Below are positions 1-11,789 of a DNA stretch of 64,000 bases, piece after piece. Source of the stretch: Trichodelitschia bisporula (taxonomy: Eukaryota; Ascomycota; Dothideomycetes; Phaeotrichales; Phaeotrichaceae). Positions within the stretch are counted from its first letter, which is position 1; the number at the start of each line of letters is the position of its first letter. The notes under the pieces were generated by a model. The model ran no database searches, had not been told where the DNA came from, and saw only the letters and a list, made by a program, of their open reading frames with translations. The translations under genes were made by a program, and so were the position numbers. The DNA lies in NCBI GenBank assembly GCA_010356995.1, contig ML996700.1, forward strand, positions 62,001 through 126,000, written 5' to 3'.

Positions 1-1121
1 AACCTCGAGGCGCAATCGCATCCTTGATCCGCCGATTTACACCCGGCCTTCACCACCTCCAGATCAACACTGCCCGTGTGACGCGACCGGATGGCTCCTC
101 ACATACACACTTTGCGCTCGTCCCTGGGCCTGGAAGACATATTTTGCGGTACAGAAGTTCCTTCATCGCTGTTAACCGACAGCGTGAGAAGTCATTTGAC
201 CTCTCAACTGGCCAGCCGTTCGAAACTGTCACGCTGACTACACTCTATGCGCACCGTCATATCTTCGAGCAGCTATTTACCGAGGCTCACCACTTGGCCA
301 AGCGCTTGCAGGAAGGCAAGACGGTCATGTACACGGCGTGGGGCACAGATTGGAAGCCGTTCGGTGAGCCGAAACGAAAGCGTCCACTAGACTCGGTCGT
401 GTTGGAAGAGGGGGTCAAGGAACGTATCGTGGATGATATTCGCGCGTTTCTCGAGGCCAGGACCTGGTACCTCGACCGTGGCATCCCATACCGGCGCGGC
501 TATCTGCTATACGGCCCTCCTGGGACCGGCAAGAGCTCCTTCATCCAAGCTCTGGCTGGTGAGCTGGATTTCAATATTGCAATTCTCAACGTGAGCGAGC
601 GGGGGCTGACAGACGACCGTCTCAACCACCTCCTGACCAAGGTGCCTCAGCGGACAATTGTGCTGCTTGAGGACGCGGATGCAGCCTTTGTCAACCGCAA
701 GCAGTCGGACGAGCATGGCTATACCGGTCCCACTGTGACCTTCTCTGGGCTCCTCAACGCCTTGGATGGCGTGGCGAGCGCTGAGGAGCGCATAATCTTC
801 CTCACCACAAATCATGTGGAGAGACTCGATGAAGCCCTTGTCAGACCTGGGCGCGTTGACATGACGGTGCGCCTCGGAGAGGCTACCGAGTACCAGATGG
901 GACAGCTTTGGGACCGCTTCTACGCCGACATTGATACCGACAGGAAGGGGAAGCAGAGATTTATGGAGCGTGCTCGGGAGCTGGGGCTGGCGAAGAACGT
1001 CAGCACCGCTTCCCTACAGGGCTTGTTCTTGTATAATAAAGGGGACATGGACGGCGCCATCGCGATGGTAGAAGGTCTGGCAAACCCTAGTGCTCTGACC
1101 CATCCCAACACCGGAACGTAA
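1..1121 (+). CDS. bcs1: BCS1-like mitochondrial AAA ATPase (5' partial)
   Basis: Inner-membrane AAA chaperone that translocates and inserts the Rieske iron-sulfur protein into respiratory complex III. The visible part has the BCS1-specific domain (KTVMYTAWGTDWKPFG, about 331-378), then the AAA core: Walker A GPPGTGKSS at about 512-538, Walker B IVLLEDADAAF near 657-690, and the arginine-finger region ALVRPGRVDM near 835-862. The same frame is open to the left edge, and the only start-like codon near the edge (TTG at 24) lies inside BCS1-homologous sequence, so the true start and the N-terminal membrane segment are outside the window. Family members are about 420-500 residues; some 370 are seen here. 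The stop is TAA at 1119-1121. No intron is needed in the visible part. Family assignment is very secure. Confidence 0.95.
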   Translation, partial: PRGAIASLIRRFTPGLHHLQINTARVTRPDGSSHTHFALVPGPGRHILRYRSSFIAVNRQREKSFDLSTGQPFETVTLTTLYAHRHIFEQLFTEAHHLAKRLQEGKTVMYTAWGTDWKPFGEPKRKRPLDSVVLEEGVKERIVDDIRAFLEARTWYLDRGIPYRRGYLLYGPPGTGKSSFIQALAGELDFNIAILNVSERGLTDDRLNHLLTKVPQRTIVLLEDADAAFVNRKQSDEHGYTGPTVTFSGLLNALDGVASAEERIIFLTTNHVERLDEALVRPGRVDMTVRLGEATEYQMGQLWDRFYADIDTDRKGKQRFMERARELGLAKNVSTASLQGLFLYNKGDMDGAIAMVEGLANPSALTHPNTGT

Positions 1122-1475
1122 AGTGTACATTAGATGATAGACCGCCGTAATAGCGTACGAACAGAGCGGAATTACTCTGTGATCGGGCTGTTACTGAATG
1201 GCGGGCGGAATGGCCCGCCGGTTTGTGGCTTGACAGAATGCTTGGGGTTCACCCCTGCTCCGGCAAGGGTACGGGCCGCAGGATCACCGGTCATTGCGCA
1301 TTGTGGGTGCAGCTTGCCAGAGCAGACGTGCAGCAGGCCGACGAAAGCAGTACCATATTGTCGTCTTCCTAGTTCTGCCCCCACACAAGCACTGTCTATC
1401 CTTAGTCGCCGATATTCGTACCAAGCGATTAAACCCCACGAACAAATTAATCCGCACAATCAGCTATGCCCCCGC
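1122..1475. other. BCS1-OPT intergenic region with a GC-rich hairpin
   Basis: This stretch holds the BCS1 3' end and the OPT leader. The reading frame of OPT is open through it (in-frame ATG at 1134), but the encoded residues look unlike protein-coding sequence of the family. A perfect 7-bp stem, GGCGGGC (1200-1206) with GCCCGCC (1213-1219) and a 6-nt loop, could be a leader or 3'-end hairpin. No other gene is seen. Confidence 0.5.
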
Positions 1476-4400
1476 ATGCAGGACGCTAATGCCCGTATCG
1501 GCCCCGGCCATCCCACACCCGCAGTCACACCAGGAAACAGTCGCACGCAGCCGGAAGGAGCCTTGGAACTGACGAAGCTTCCCCTGCGAAGCGACTCCTC
1601 CGTTACACACTCAGACGACGACGCCCCTCATGCCAGGACATCTGCAGGTGAAGGTCCGGAGGAAGAGATGGCCCCAGGATCGCGACCCGCCGATGACCAT
1701 GCCTTGACCGGTACCCCGCTGCTCGGATCGTCGCATAAGCGCACTGGCTCCTATGGAATAATACCGCAGGATGGAGAGGGCGGACCGAGCGCTGGCCGCG
1801 GCAACGGCACTCGTACGGACAAGAAAAGTCGGCGGAGACATTCGGTCGGCGAGAGCGAAGAACCTCTCATCGAAGCGTCGCCGTCGACGTCCCCCCGCCG
1901 GAGGAGCGTGCCCTGGGGAGAGCGATCCAAACGCAGACAATCCACAGATGTATCGGGCCTAGAGGCCGCACTGGAGAGAGGATCAGAGTCGGGCCTGGAG
2001 GCAAGGTTCACGGGAAGCGGGCTGCCATCCGTGTATGCACCTTCGTCACACGCGAACGCCTCTATCGAGGCTCTTTTATCCTCTGCGGAAATCTCTAACG
2101 ACGAAGACGACAACGGCCTTGACGATGAGCATGATAGCAGTCCTGGATATAAGAAGAGTCAGGCACGAGAACCTACGGAAAACTCTCCTTATGCGCAGGT
2201 CCGCGCCTCGGTTTCACCTCTCGATAATCTTTCGCTTTCGATAAATACCCCGCGCATGTGGGCGCTTTCTATCTTCTTTTCATTCTTCGGCTCTTCAACG
2301 AACCTGTTCTTTTCGCTGAGATACCCCAGTGTTAGCATTACCCCCATCATCGCATTGTTGGTCGCCCATCCCCTCGGTCTACTATGGGACCATATATTCT
2401 CCCGACCTGGCGACCCCAAAGGCGTATTCTTACAGGGCGTTTTTCAGGGCTTTCCAGACGAGGATGTTGATGATGACTCTATTGGCCCCCAGCGAGGCTG
2501 GAAAGAGCGGCTACGGTTGTGGCTCGCTCAAGGCAGCTGGAATGAGAAAGAGCATTGCTGCGTTTTTATTAGCAGCAATGTGTCTTTCGGGTTTGCCTTC
2601 GCAACTGATGTACGCTGCAATATTGTGCATGAGACTCAATCTGACGGAATGCAGGTGATTGTAGAGCAAAATAAGTTCTATCATCAGGAAGTCAGCATCA
2701 CATATCAGATCTTATTGACCATATCAACCCAAATTCTTGGATACGCCATGGCTGGGATCACGCGAAGGTTTTTAGTCCGTCCCAGCGGCATGATATGGCC
2801 CGGAACACTCGTATCAACAGCTATGTTCATCAGTCTCCACAAGGATGAGGACAAGCCGGCGGACGGTTGGCGGATATCACGCTTCAAGTTCTTTCTCTGG
2901 GTCTTCCTGGGCTCGGTAGCATTTTACTTTCTGCCAGGACTCCTCTTCCCAGCATTGAGCTGGTTCAGCGTCATCACCTGGTTTGCACCCAAGAACGTAA
3001 TCGTCGCCAATCTTGTAGGCCCCCTGTATCGTATCCCAAACGAATCTAATGCCCATAGTTTGGCGTTGCGTCGGGTCTCGGTCTCTTTCCGTTGACATTT
3101 GACTGGTCGCAAATTGCGTACATTGGCTCGCCTCTGGTTGTTCCTTTTTGGGCGGCTCTGAATATCATCACCGGCCTTGTGATTGTGATGTGGGTGTTGG
3201 CGCCCCTGATGTGTCAGTATCCTTTTCCAACTCTGTCATGATCTGACGGTTCCAGACTACGCCAACGTGCTGTACTCTTCTCACATGCCGATCTTGTCGG
3301 TTGCAGTCTTCGACAATAGGGGAAAGCCATACGACGTCAGCAAGATTCTAACCAAGGATTTTGTCTTCGACGAGCAGGCGTACAAGGACTACAGCCGCGT
3401 CTTCCTACCGATCACGTATGTGCTGAGTTACGCACTCCAATTTGCCGCACTGTCTGCTCTGATAACGCATACCGCCTGCTGGCACGGAAAGGACATCTGG
3501 AGACACTGGAAGGATTCACTCTCGGAGATTCGGGGCCAGCCAATGTACCAACAAATACCTGCGCGGCGTTCCAGCTCCCGAGTCTTTGATGCCCGTCGAA
3601 GCTCCTCATCCTTGGGCGGGTCAGAACCCGGTATTGAAAACATGATGAACTCAGACGACATCCATAATCGTCTGATGCAGAGATATGAAGATGTCCCTAT
3701 CTTCTGGTATCTTTTGACAGGCGCTGCTATGCTGGCGATCGGCATCTTTGTTGTCGAATAGTAAGTCCTTACTGTATCTTTTGTACCATCTTAACAGCAA
3801 TAGCTACCCGGTGCACCTTCCATGGTATGGGTTACTGATGGCACTCGGCATATGCATTGTGCTTTTCATCCCGATTGGCATTGTGATGGCCATCACCAAC
3901 CAGCAAACCAGTCTGTACCTGATCTGCCAGCTGATCTGCGGCTACGTCTTCCCCGGCCGCCCCGTCGCCAACATGGTCTTCGTAACCTACCAGATCTCCT
4001 CAACCCAAGGCCTAAAATTCTCCTCCGATCTGAAGCTAGGCCACTACATGAAAATCCCCCCCAAAATCCTCTTCTACCTCCAACTCACCGCCACCATCGT
4101 CTCCAGCATCACCCAAATCGGCGTGTTGAACTGGATGTTCCGCTTCATACCCCGCATCTGCACCGCAGACGCCATGAACGGCTTCACCTGCCCCATCGCT
4201 CGCGTGCACTTCAACGGCTCCATACTGTGGGGCGTAGTCGGGCCGACGCGTTTCTTCGGCCCTGGCGCGCTGTACAGCCCGCTCGTATGGGCCTTCCTGG
4301 TCGGCGCCATTGCCCCTGTGCTCGTCTGGCTTGCCGGCCGCCGCAGTCGGCGCCACCGCGGCTTCTGGCAGAAGGTCAACCTGCCCGTGCTCTTCGGCAG

Positions 4401-4754
4401 TCTGAGCTGGATACCGCCGGCGACGGGGCTGAATTTCAGCGTGTGGGCGCTGGTGTGCTATTTGTTCAATGATGTGATTAGGAAGAGGAAGAAGGAGTGG
4501 TGGACGAAGTATACGATGACGCTGAGTGCGGCGCTGGATTCGGGGCTTGCGGTAGGTGTGGTGCTTGTTTTTTTTGGGGTGGTGTTTCCCGGGTGGATGG
4601 ATGGGTTTAAGTGGTGGGGGACGGAGGTGTATAAACAGGTGAGTACTGTTATGATCTGCGTGGATGGTGCTAACGGGCGCAGGGTTGCGATTGGAAGGCG
4701 TGTGCATACAAGCCCATGGCGCCGGGGGAGCGGTTTGGGCCGCCACAGTGGTGA
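1476..4754 (+). CDS. OPT-family oligopeptide transporter
   Basis: Proton-coupled transporter of small peptides or peptide-like metal chelates across the plasma membrane or vacuole. Exons are 1476-2609, 2655-3014, 3059-3212, 3256-3760, 3798-4638 and 4683-4754, giving 1021 residues. OPT hallmarks are NLFFSLRYPSVSI near the first helix, KEHCCVFISSNVSFGFAFATD, GYAMAGITRRFLVRPSGMIWP, the joined GLGLFPLTFDWSQI across intron 3, and the C-terminal GCDWKACAYKPM. The first about 250 residues are a Ser/Arg/acid-rich hydrophilic extension, longer than usual. The start at 1476 is the first ATG after the leader-like part; 1134 and 1668 are alternatives. Intron 1 (2610-2654) is 45 nt with no stop and intron 4 (3761-3797) is only 37 nt. 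Transcribed in tandem with BCS1 and convergent with the CHR gene, 133 bp away. Substrate cannot be read from sequence. Confidence 0.92.
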
Positions 4755-4887
4755 TGTGGGAGGCATAGATGTGAATATGGATTTGAGACATGAACTACGA
4801 CCGATATCGGTAGATATCCAACGAAGTAAATAAACCGTGGACACCACTTGCTTTTCAGCAAGCGACCCCTCACCCTCTCACCGGCTC

Positions 4888-6535
4888 CTAAGCCTTAACA
4901 ATCCCATACCACATCAACCCAAGCACCCCCCCACCAACAATCGCAAACGGCGCACTAAGCCCAAACCACCGCCCCCCCACAAAACTCGTCGCCGTAACCG
5001 CAACCCACCACGGCCCAATCCCAAGCGGCGCCCCAGCCGCATGCTCCCCATCCACGAACCCGATCTGCCAAAGGCGGTACACAGCCGTATACACCAGCCC
5101 CACCCCCGCAGCATTGATCCCGCGTAACGCAGCGACAACAGCCCGGCGCGTCCGCATCACGCGCCAGAAACCCACCGCCCCCGCTATGATAACCATCCCC
5201 GGCGCGAATATGCCCACGAACCCCAAGACCGCGCCGGCAAGCGAGTGCACCCGTACACCCTGCACCGCGAGCCCGCCGAGATACACTGCGAAATTGAAGT
5301 TCGGGCCTGGGAACGCTTGGATCAGCGCGAGGCCGAGCAGGAAATCGCGGGCCGAGACCCAGCCTTCCGCGACGACGTACTCGCGTAAAAGGGGGATGAC
5401 GACGGGGCCGCCGCCGAAGATGATTGTGCCTGCTAGGTACATGTTTGCGAAGAGGGAGAGGGGCCGGGGGGCGTGGTGCAGCGTGGAACGGAGGGTTAGG
5501 ATTGTGACGAGGGTGGCGAGGAAGGCGGCAAGGATTATGCATCCGGTGCGGATGGTTAGGAGTTCTGGGGCTGGGGCCGGGGGGGCGGGGATGGATGTTG
5601 CGGAGCTGGAGGGGGAGACGGGGCGTGAGGTGGGTAGCACCGAGGCGGGCCGGCGGAGTTGGGCTGCGGAGTCGGACTCGAGGGCAGAGGTAGGCGCGCG
5701 GGGCGTGTGCTCCGTCGAGGGCGCGGCCTCGAGATGGACAACGTCTGGCTCGGGACGCTTCCTTAAAGACCGGAGAGCGCGATGCGGCAGGCGCAGATCC
5801 CAGAGGATAGTCACGACGCCCGCGCACACCATGATAACGGGGAAGAACCAGAGTGCCGTGTACAGCATGCCGATCGCGCCGGCTAGGAAGACGAGCAGGC
5901 GGGTGAGTTTGTCGGTGACGGCCTTTTCGCTGAGCTGCACGGCGGCGAGGGCGATGATGCCTACTGTTGCTGCGTTTAGGCCGGAGAGGAGGGCGTAGAC
6001 GGGGGCGGGAAGGAGCTCGGAGATGCGGGCTACGCCGACGGAGAGGGCGTACATGCCGATTGCGCCGGGGAGGCTTATGGGTTAGATACTTCTGTTGGGA
6101 ATGAGGGGGGGGCTGACCTCCAGACAAAGAAGGAGATGGTACCGACGAGCCAGCCGTTGCGGATTGAGTTGATGCAGAAGAGCATTTTGGTGCTGGCTGG
6201 ACCGGGGAGAACTTGGGATAGAGCGAAGAGCTCTTGATACTAGGAGGGGTTAGGAAATGGGGGTTACGGTGAGCGTGGGCCTTGCCGTTTGCTCGTCGAT
6301 CCATTTGAGCTTGCCGACAAACAGTTTATGAAACTAGAGCTGTAAGTATGGAGCAGCTTTCAATCAATTGACATACGATTTGAAAATGGACTGCCGGCCC
6401 GCCAAAAGACGTGAAGCCGAGATGCCAGTTCACGAGAAGCATCTCCCACATGCGGGCTGCCAGCTTCCGGGAGCCGGAATCAGCTCCATTCTCGCTCCTC
6501 ACTCTACGAACAGCGGTAACAAGAGAATACAACAT
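4888..6535 (-). CDS. CHR-family chromate/anion transporter, two-domain
   Basis: Membrane carrier of the chromate ion transporter superfamily; bacterial and fungal members export chromate in place of sulfate. Exons are 4888-6073, 6118-6239, 6286-6333 and 6377-6535, giving 504 residues with two CHR halves. The N half has NWHLGFTSFGGP then HFQIFHKLFVGKLKWIDEQ and LPGPASTKML; the C half has TIIFGGGPVVIPLLREYV near residue 330 and ALIQAFPGPNFNFAVYLGG. A Pro/Ser-rich linker of about 70 residues separates them. The intron at 6240-6285 needs a GC donor: only GC-AG splicing restores WIDEQTYQELFALSQ. The start ATG at 6535 gives a short N-terminus; the Met near residue 30 is an alternative. A TATATAA-type box lies about 60 bp upstream near 6590-6600. 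Family is secure; the transported ion is inferred. Confidence 0.9.
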
Positions 6536-6768
6536 CGGACCTGATCAAAAGCGACGACTCGAGCAACATGATGGAGAAAGTCCAGTATATAAAAGCTGGA
6601 GAACGCCTCACACGTGATACAAGACGACGGCCAATGGTATCCTTGGAGCGTGAGCACGTTATTCGGAGACCAAGGCGGGCACGCGGGGAAGATGCCATGG
6701 AGGCTTGCTTGGCCCGTGAAGCTTCAGCATGGCATTACTGAATTGCATTTCTTCCTGCCAATCAAGGG

Positions 6769-7853
6769 TCAACGACGAATCTTCATAGGCAGCGTCAAAG
6801 GGCCGCTGTAGTTGCTCCCTGTTTCAGACAGTCCGCGCTTGGCGAGTTCCTCCTTGATGATCTTCCACCGGCCCACCTGTGTCTCCTTCTCAACCAGCCC
6901 CACACGCTTGGGTATGACCTTGACGTTGGGCAGCTTCGTCAACCGCTTGTCGACCTCGATCGCCTCGACGAGCTTTTGGGGCTTAGGCTTTTCCGTGATT
7001 CTGTTGAAGAGCGCGCCGGCTGTTGCGCAGTTCTGGATGATAGGATCTGCGAGTGTGAGGCCCGTCCGACGCATCACTCGCTTAACCACCTGCGGTCATT
7101 AGACTGCGTTCGTAGACCAAGGGTAGAGCTTACAGCAAAGCGTATCTCCGGATTCTTGAGGGAGATTTGCTTCCAGGTCTGGGTACCCCCCTCGGCCTTC
7201 AGGGCCTCGTGCGCACTTGCCGGGTTTTCCTGTCCCTCACCAGCGTCCGCCATGTCATCCTCAATGCCACGCTCAAACTCCTCTCCCTCGTTCTCCACTT
7301 TGTTCTCGCTGGTGGTCGTCAAAGACTGGGCAAACAGCCTCTCGGCCTCCGCGCTGGGAAACTGAACGACCGTATCCTTGGAAGTGTTGTCGATTCCAAC
7401 GCTGACGCCTTCGGGCCATTGGGGGAATCCGTTGCGCAGCTCGTGCAGGGGAATGTTTTTCCTGACGAGTGTGAAAACCTCCACCAGCGCCTTGAGTACC
7501 TCAGCCTCGACGTGCTGAGGGTCGGTCACTTTATGTGCAGGCAGAAACCTAAGAATGTAAGCTTTGTACCACAAACTGACGAGGGTGATATACTCCGGGA
7601 ATGATGGAGCACTCAAGGCCGCTTGTTCAGCTAACTTCTCGGGCGTCGCTACCCACTCAAGCCCCTTCCATGTCGTTGCCGGGTTGATTACTGTTGTCGC
7701 TGGCCGCAGAACATGCTGCCGGTTGTGGGATGATGTTGCGAACGGGGCGCGAGAGGCTCGGAGTATGCAGGTACGGCAGATGAATTGCGGCGCTCTGGCG
7801 CCTTCGACAACCAGTTGGTCAGCGGCCGGTCGTAATCGAGTGAGTGCGCGCAT
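6769..7853 (-). CDS. Mitochondrial large-subunit ribosomal protein mL50 (YmL13-like)
   Basis: Structural protein of the large mitoribosomal subunit. Exons are 6769-7089 and 7134-7853, giving 346 residues. The C-terminal part carries the family pattern: IRFAVVKRVMRRTG across the splice, LTLADPIIQN, the KPKPQKLVEAI segment, LTKLPNVKVIPKR, and EKETQVGRWKIIKEELAKRGL. The N-terminus is rich in Arg, Ala and Ser (MRALTRLRPAADQ, then ICRTCILRASRAPFATSS), as expected for a matrix-targeting presequence. The start at 7853 is preferred because the longer open frame to 7988 adds 45 residues that lack presequence character. A middle acidic insert (about residues 205-240) is probably a loop. It is divergent from the AP-2 alpha gene, sharing about 470 bp upstream. 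Identity as mL50 rests on recalled family pattern. Confidence 0.82.
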
Positions 7854-8326
7854 CTTGCGCTTGATATGGTGGGGGAGGAGGAATTGTGACGCGCGGAGAG
7901 AAGAGGGCTCCGATGTGGGAAGTGATATGGCTCGACGCCCCAAGAAAATCGATGAAGGCCAAATTTGGCCGACTTCCGGGCCTGCCATCCACGTGACAAA
8001 CCACCTTCCTCCCCCCCAACATCAATCACCCGCCCTGAACGCCGCTACTCTCGATTTCACCGCCCTTCAACCTTTCGCACCCTGTTGTAGCATTGTGCCT
8101 CCCGTCTCTATCACCTTAGTTCTGGCTGCTACTTCCTTTGGCTCGCATCATTGCGCTACCCGCCGTGTTCCTCCCCACCAGCTGTTCCGCCTCCCTTCCC
8201 CACACTCCCTCCGCACTTGGCCTCAACTCCCACAATTGCTGCCCCATCTGATGGCCCAGTCCTCCAAGACGTGACGGTTCCGCGCCGTACATTCACTCCT
8301 TTCGCATGCCCCGAGACGCCGCTAGC
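7854..8326. other. Shared upstream region of mL50 and AP-2 alpha
   Basis: Divergent intergenic region with pyrimidine-rich tracts on the + strand between about 8010 and 8270, typical of fungal housekeeping promoters. No TATA box or further gene was recognised. Confidence 0.5.
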
Positions 8327-11300
8327 ATGGCCTCAGGCAGTAGCACCGGCGGCATCTTTAGCCGCAACAGCCCTGGAAATGCGGCCTCGATGCGCGGTAC
8401 GCACCGCACATGAGCGCAACTGGTGTCAATACTGAGATCTTTCGCAGGCCTTGTGACGTTTATTGCCGACCTGCGCAATGCGAGAGCTCGGGAACTGGAG
8501 GAAAAGCGCATAAACAAGGAGCTCGCAAACATCAGGTTCGGGTCCCCGCTGCGGGTTATGAAGCTTGCTAACACTAGGCCGCAGGCAGAAGTTTAAAGGT
8601 ACCATCACTACCGGAGCTTTGGACTGCGCTAATATAGCTAGATGGGAGCTTGAACGGCTACTCGCGGAAGAAATACGTTTGTAAAGTACGGCTCCCGCCT
8701 CCGATTAAGGGACAGGGTTAACGGACATTAGTTGCTGTACATATATATACTCGGGTGGAACGTCGACTTTGGGCATCTTGAAGCGGTTAACCTCGTCTCG
8801 GCGACAAAATATTCGGAGAAGCAGATAGGATACCTCGGGGTGACGCTCTTCCTGCACGAGGAGCACGAACTGCTACACCTGGTGATTAATAGCATACGCA
8901 AGGATCTGAACGACCATAACGAGCTCAACAACTGCCTAGCTCTGCATGCTATTGCCAATGTCGGTAGCAAGGAGATGGGAGAAGCGCTCAGCGCTGACGT
9001 ACACCGGCTACTCATTTCACCGTAAGACACCAAAGGAAGGTTGTTCCTGGCTGACGTTTGGAGGACCTCGAAATCGTTCGTCAAGAAGAAGGCCGCCCTG
9101 ACGCTCCTCCGGTTGTTTCGCAAGTTCCCAAGCATCGTTCAGCCTGAATGGGCTGAACGCATCATTTCGCTAATGGACGACTCGGACATGGGCGTTGCGC
9201 TCTCAGTCACGTCCCTCGTTATTGCGCTGGTGCAAGAAAATCCTGAGCAGTTCAAGGCCAGCTACGTGAAGGCGGCACGGCGGCTGAAGGCTATAGCTGT
9301 GGATGGCGAGTGCTCCGTCGACTACCTCTACTACAAGGTCCCTTGCCCGTGGATCCAAGTCAAGCTGTTGAAGCTCCTGCAGTACTATCCGCCATCGGAC
9401 GACTCACATATCCGGGACCTGGTGCGAGAATCGCTGAAGCGTATTATGGACTCGGCCATGGAGATGCCGAAGAACGTACAGCAGAACAACGCGCAGAACG
9501 CAGTGCTCTTCGAGGCCATCAACCTCATCATTCATATGGACACAGAGCGCGACCTCATGGTCCAGATCTCGACACGTCTAGGCAAGTTTATCCAGTCGCG
9601 AGAGACGAACGTGCGGTATCTGGGTCTCGAAGCCATGACCCACTTGGCCGCCCGTGCCGATACGCTTGACCCTATCAAGAAGCACCAGGCTATCATCATC
9701 GGCTCGCTGCGAGATCGCGATATCAGCGTGCGGCGCCAGGGCTTGGACCTGTTGTACAGCATGTGCGACGCAAGCAATGCGCAGCCCATCGTCAATGAAC
9801 TGCTCAAGTATCTTCAGACTGCGGACTATGCGATCCGCGAGGAGATGGTCTTGAAGATCGCCATTTTAACGGAAAAGTACGCCACTGACATCCAGTGGTA
9901 CGTTAATACGGCGCTCAAGCTCATCGCCATGGCCGGTGACCACGTCAGCGACGAGGTGTGGCAGCGGGTGATCCAGATTGTCACGAACAACGAGGAGCTG
10001 CAGGTCTACGCCGCGGAGACGACGCTCAAGTACATGAAGCACGATCTCTGTCATGAGACTCTCGTCAAGATCGGCGCCTACATCCTTGGCGAATTCGGCC
10101 ATCTCATCGCCGATAGCCCGGGATGCAGTCCGATTGAGCAGTTCATGGCCCTTCACTCCAAGATGCAAGGCTGCTCGTTCAGCACTCGGGCCATCATCCT
10201 CTCGTCCTTTGTCAAGTTTGTCAATCTCTTCCCAGAAATTAAGCCGCAGCTGCTGCAGGTGTTTGATACCTACAGCCACAGCCTGGACCCGGAGCTGCAA
10301 CAGCGTGCGTGCGAATATCTCGCTCTAGCCACAATGCCGGAAGAGACCCTCCTCCAAACCGTGTGCGACGAAATGCCGCCCTTCCCCGAGCGCACCTCAG
10401 CGCTGCTCTCTCGCCTACACTCAAAGCACTCGACCACGAGCGACAAGCGGACCTGGATCATTGGTGGCCGTGACGCCAATGCCGATCCCAAGGAGCTCAA
10501 CTTGGTGCAGCAGACGGGCCTGAAGCGTAGCTTCACTACTGTGACCTCACCCACCGGCCGCGAGGCATCGAAGTCGGCCAACGGCAATGGCGTCTCACAG
10601 GCAGCCAACGACCTCGCGGGGCTAGAGATCAACAGCAACGGCAACGGGCACCAAGACAAGACGCCCAACCTGGCAAGCGCCGCGCATCTGAGCGCAGGCT
10701 GGGAGGCCGGGTACAACCGACTGGTACTCCGAGCGGAGGGCGTACTTTTCGAGGACCTGCAACTCCAGATCGGTCTGCGGTCGGAGTACCGCGAGGAGCT
10801 CGGCTGTCTGATCCTGTACTTTACGAACAAGAGCTCCTCGGCCATCAACTCCTTCACCACGACGCTGGATAACAAGGCGCCGGAGAAGCTGAAGACAGAC
10901 ATCAAGGGCCTGCCCGAGACTACTATCCCCCCCGACGGCCAAACGCAGCAGATGATCATGTTCGAGGCGCGGTCCCCTTTCGCCGACGCACCCACCATGC
11001 GCATCTCCTACCTCGCCGGCGCGCTGCAGGCGCTCACGCTACAACTCCCTGTCGTGCTACACAAGTACATGACGTCGGCGTCGCTGAGCGCAGACGACTT
11101 CTTCCGGCGGTGGAAGCAGATCGGGGGCGATGCGCGGGAGGCGCAGCGTGTGTTCGGCACCGTCGGCCGGGGCCGGACGATCAGTCGTGAGTTTACGCGG
11201 CGGGTGGTGGAGGGGTGCAAGTGGGGTGTGCTTGAAGGTGTGGATCCGAATCCTAAGAACCTGGTCGGGGCGACCATTTTGCATACTAGTGAGGGGGGCA

Positions 11301-11501
11301 AGTTTGGCTGCTTGATGCGCTTGGAGCCGAATTATGAGACGAATGTGGGTGTTCTAAAGCTGGTTTTGGGGGATGGTTGCTGACTGACTGGTGTAGATGT
11401 ATCGGCTTACGATCCGCGCGACGGATGACTCGGTGCCGCCGATTCTGATGAAGACGATGGAGGAGCGGTTGTCTCAGGGCGAGAATCCGGCCGGCGAGTA
11501 G
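8327..11501 (+). CDS. AP-2 complex subunit alpha (alpha-adaptin)
   Basis: Large subunit of the plasma-membrane clathrin adaptor AP-2, which binds PI(4,5)P2 and cargo during endocytosis. Seven exons: 8327-8396, 8448-8535, 8585-8598, 8642-8685, 8732-9021, 9064-11344 and 11397-11501, giving 963 residues. The trunk starts RGLVTFIADLRNARARELEE and continues through LNGYSRKKYVCKLLYIYILG, FGHLEAVNLVSATKYSEKQ and KSFVKKKAALTLLRLFRKF. A low-complexity hinge with N/G-rich sequence follows (about 10560-10680), then the appendage ear domain to the end (TIRATDDSVPPILMKTMEERL). Exon 3 is only 14 nt. The start at 8327 has A at -3 and G at +4; an in-frame ATG at 8306 would add seven residues. It converges on the PLP-homeostasis gene. 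Assignment is very secure. Confidence 0.95.
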
Positions 11502-11789
11502 GCTTCTTTTCGAGGGGATGCGGTTTGATGGGAGTTGGTATGACTTGCATGAGCATGGGGGGTTGGTTGGATTACGACGCATGCCGAATGAGTATTACAA
11601 GGTGGGAGAAGGGGATGCTGGCAGCAAAGAAGTAGTCGATGGCGACGGAAATATCCCGCAACCAAGGAGAGGCTGCTCATTTTATGCTTCTGTGCGTCAC
11701 TTTTGCTTCTGTACTTAGGCTCGGCATACCCATAGGATCGTGATACTAGCAGGCGTTCGCATACCACTCGTGTTATACAAATCGTCCCC

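Noticed and set aside
1134-1475. Longer N-terminus of the OPT protein from ATG 1134
   Set aside because: The frame is open, but the residues are unlike the rest of the protein and include the BCS1-OPT spacer hairpin; 1476 is the next ATG in frame.
4036-4791. 251-codon minus-strand ORF opposite the OPT gene
   Set aside because: It is the shadow of GC-rich OPT exon 5, which carries family motifs; the antisense product is a His/Pro/Arg-rich low-complexity chain.
4955-6304. 449-codon minus-strand ORF overlapping the CHR gene
   Set aside because: Arg/Pro-rich shadow of the true CHR frame that reads through intron sequence.
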